A stretch of 64,000 bases of DNA, taken from the NCBI GenBank assembly GCA_963766295.1, contig CAVXYW010000001.1:434001-498000 (forward strand), written 5' to 3'. The DNA comes from JBBDRJ01 sp963766295 (GTDB lineage Bacteria; Actinomycetota; JAICYB01). The notes beneath the pieces were generated by a model, which saw only the letters and a list, made by a program, of their open reading frames with translations, was not told the DNA's origin and searched no databases. Shown one piece after another: positions 63,520-64,000 of this stretch (within the stretch, counting starts at the first letter, position 1; each line of letters begins with the position of its first letter). Position numbers and translations under genes: made by a program.

Positions 63520-63618
63520 GTGGGTTCGGTACTTAAGAAGCGCCGCAAGAAGATGCGCAAGAAGAAGCACAAGAAGCTTCTGAAGAAGACGCGCTGGGAA
63601 CGTCTCCACAAGAAGTAA
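63520..63618 (+). CDS. bTHX/AURKAIP1-COX24-like 32-residue basic protein
   Basis: GTG at 63520, stop TAA at 63616-63618, with AAGGAG about five bases upstream. The 32-residue product is nearly all Lys and Arg: GSVLKKRRKKMRKKKHKK then LLKKTRWERLHKK. It matches the tiny actinobacterial protein next to the BldC-like gene near proC, related to the mitochondrial AURKAIP1/COX24 and ribosomal bS22/bTHX family, which inserts in the small ribosomal subunit. Confidence 0.85.
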   Translation: MGSVLKKRRKKMRKKKHKKLLKKTRWERLHKK

Positions 63619-63626
63619 TTCCCACA

Positions 63627-64000
63627 ATGGGGGGCGCTACGCGCCATCCGGGTCTCTTAACCTTCTCGAGCGATTACGGCCCCACCGACGAATACGTTGG
63701 CGTGTGCCATTTGGTGATCGCCGGTATAGCTCCCGATGTCCGTGTCGTCGACCTCGTCCACGGGATCCGAGGGATCCGTGCCGGAGCGACGTTGCTCCGA
63801 CAGGCTCTGCCCTTCTCGCCGGCCGGCGTGCATCTGGCAATCGTTGATCCCGGAGTGGGGACCGACCGGCGAGCGGTGGTGATCAGCACCGGGAACGGAG
63901 CGCTTTTGGTTGGTCCTGACAACGGCCTGCTTACACCCGCGGCTGATGTGCTTGGTGGAGCAACGCAAGCCTTCGAACTCCAGAACTCCGATTACCAGTT
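63627..64000 (+). CDS. SAM hydroxide adenosyltransferase (DUF62 family), 3' part missing
   Basis: The first 124 residues are visible; the gene leaves the window. ATG at 63627, eight bases after the bTHX-like stop. Start LLTFSSDYGPTDEYVGVCHLVIAGIAPDVRVVDLVHGI, then AIVDPGVGTDRRAVVI and LLVGPDNGLLTPAAD are hallmarks of the family that includes fluorinase and chlorinase; most members hydrolyse S-adenosylmethionine to adenosine and methionine. No halide-specific residues can be judged from this portion. Confidence 0.88.
   Translation, partial: MGGATRHPGLLTFSSDYGPTDEYVGVCHLVIAGIAPDVRVVDLVHGIRGIRAGATLLRQALPFSPAGVHLAIVDPGVGTDRRAVVISTGNGALLVGPDNGLLTPAADVLGGATQAFELQNSDYQ

Overview
The window is G+C-rich, gene-dense bacterial chromosome from an actinobacterium, probably an uncultured lineage outside the well-studied genera. 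The evidence is a pknB-like kinase/pbpA/rodA/pstP/fhaB/fhaA block, PimB-like and MshA-like glycosyltransferases, an F420-type oxidoreductase, an XRE regulator overlapping an HBHA-like gene, an RsiG-like anti-sigma factor, a proC/phosphatase/BldC-like/bTHX-like string, abundant GTG/TTG starts and stop-start overlaps of the ATGA/GTGA type. The lineage is inferred from gene content only. No phage, insertion sequence, CRISPR array or integrase is visible.

Layout. 1-6.2 kb (minus): cell-wall growth and Ser/Thr-phosphorylation operon. 6.3-12.4 kb: tRNA-Leu, LLM oxidoreductase, larB-larC, DUF4446, pheA, serS and three tRNAs. 12.4-23.7 kb: an HTH/coiled-coil protein, then a translationally coupled glycan assembly and export cluster (membrane protein, methyltransferase, flippase, two GT2 enzymes), a TPR lipoprotein and a second copy of the large membrane protein. 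23.7-31.3 kb: an extracellular repeat-protein island with two proteins carrying an unnamed SGD-type module (one also collagen-like), a PDZ-TPR lipoprotein and a roughly 3 kb Pro/Ala/Gln-rich secreted protein. 31.4-38.4 kb: alpha/beta hydrolase, R2lox-like oxidase fused to an SCP2 domain, tadA, a GT-C-like membrane protein, acyl-CoA synthetase, two tRNA-Ser. 38.4-48.1 kb: SRP RNA, dnaX-recR, lysC-asd, NfeD-like, RidA, PimB-like, and a third SGD-module protein. 48.1-54.0 kb: nuclease, tRNA-Phe/Asp/Lys, cdsA, UbiA prenyltransferase, M23 hydrolase, RsiG-like, XRE-HBHA and a duplicated terminator. 54.2-64.0 kb: acyltransferase, mshA-like, hydrolase, htpX, TlpA-like, LON domain, thiI, proC, phosphatase, BldC-like, Clp1-like P-loop protein, bTHX-like micro-ORF and a truncated DUF62 enzyme.

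The genes describe a cell with a phospho-regulated wall-growth machine, phosphatidylinositol-type and other surface glycans, and several secreted fibrous repeat proteins. Many genes between 6.8 and 33.6 kb, including the normally essential serS and tadA, are broken by single-base indels, while the flanking 30 kb is clean. Sequencing or assembly error is the likeliest explanation, and affected genes are annotated as one locus each.
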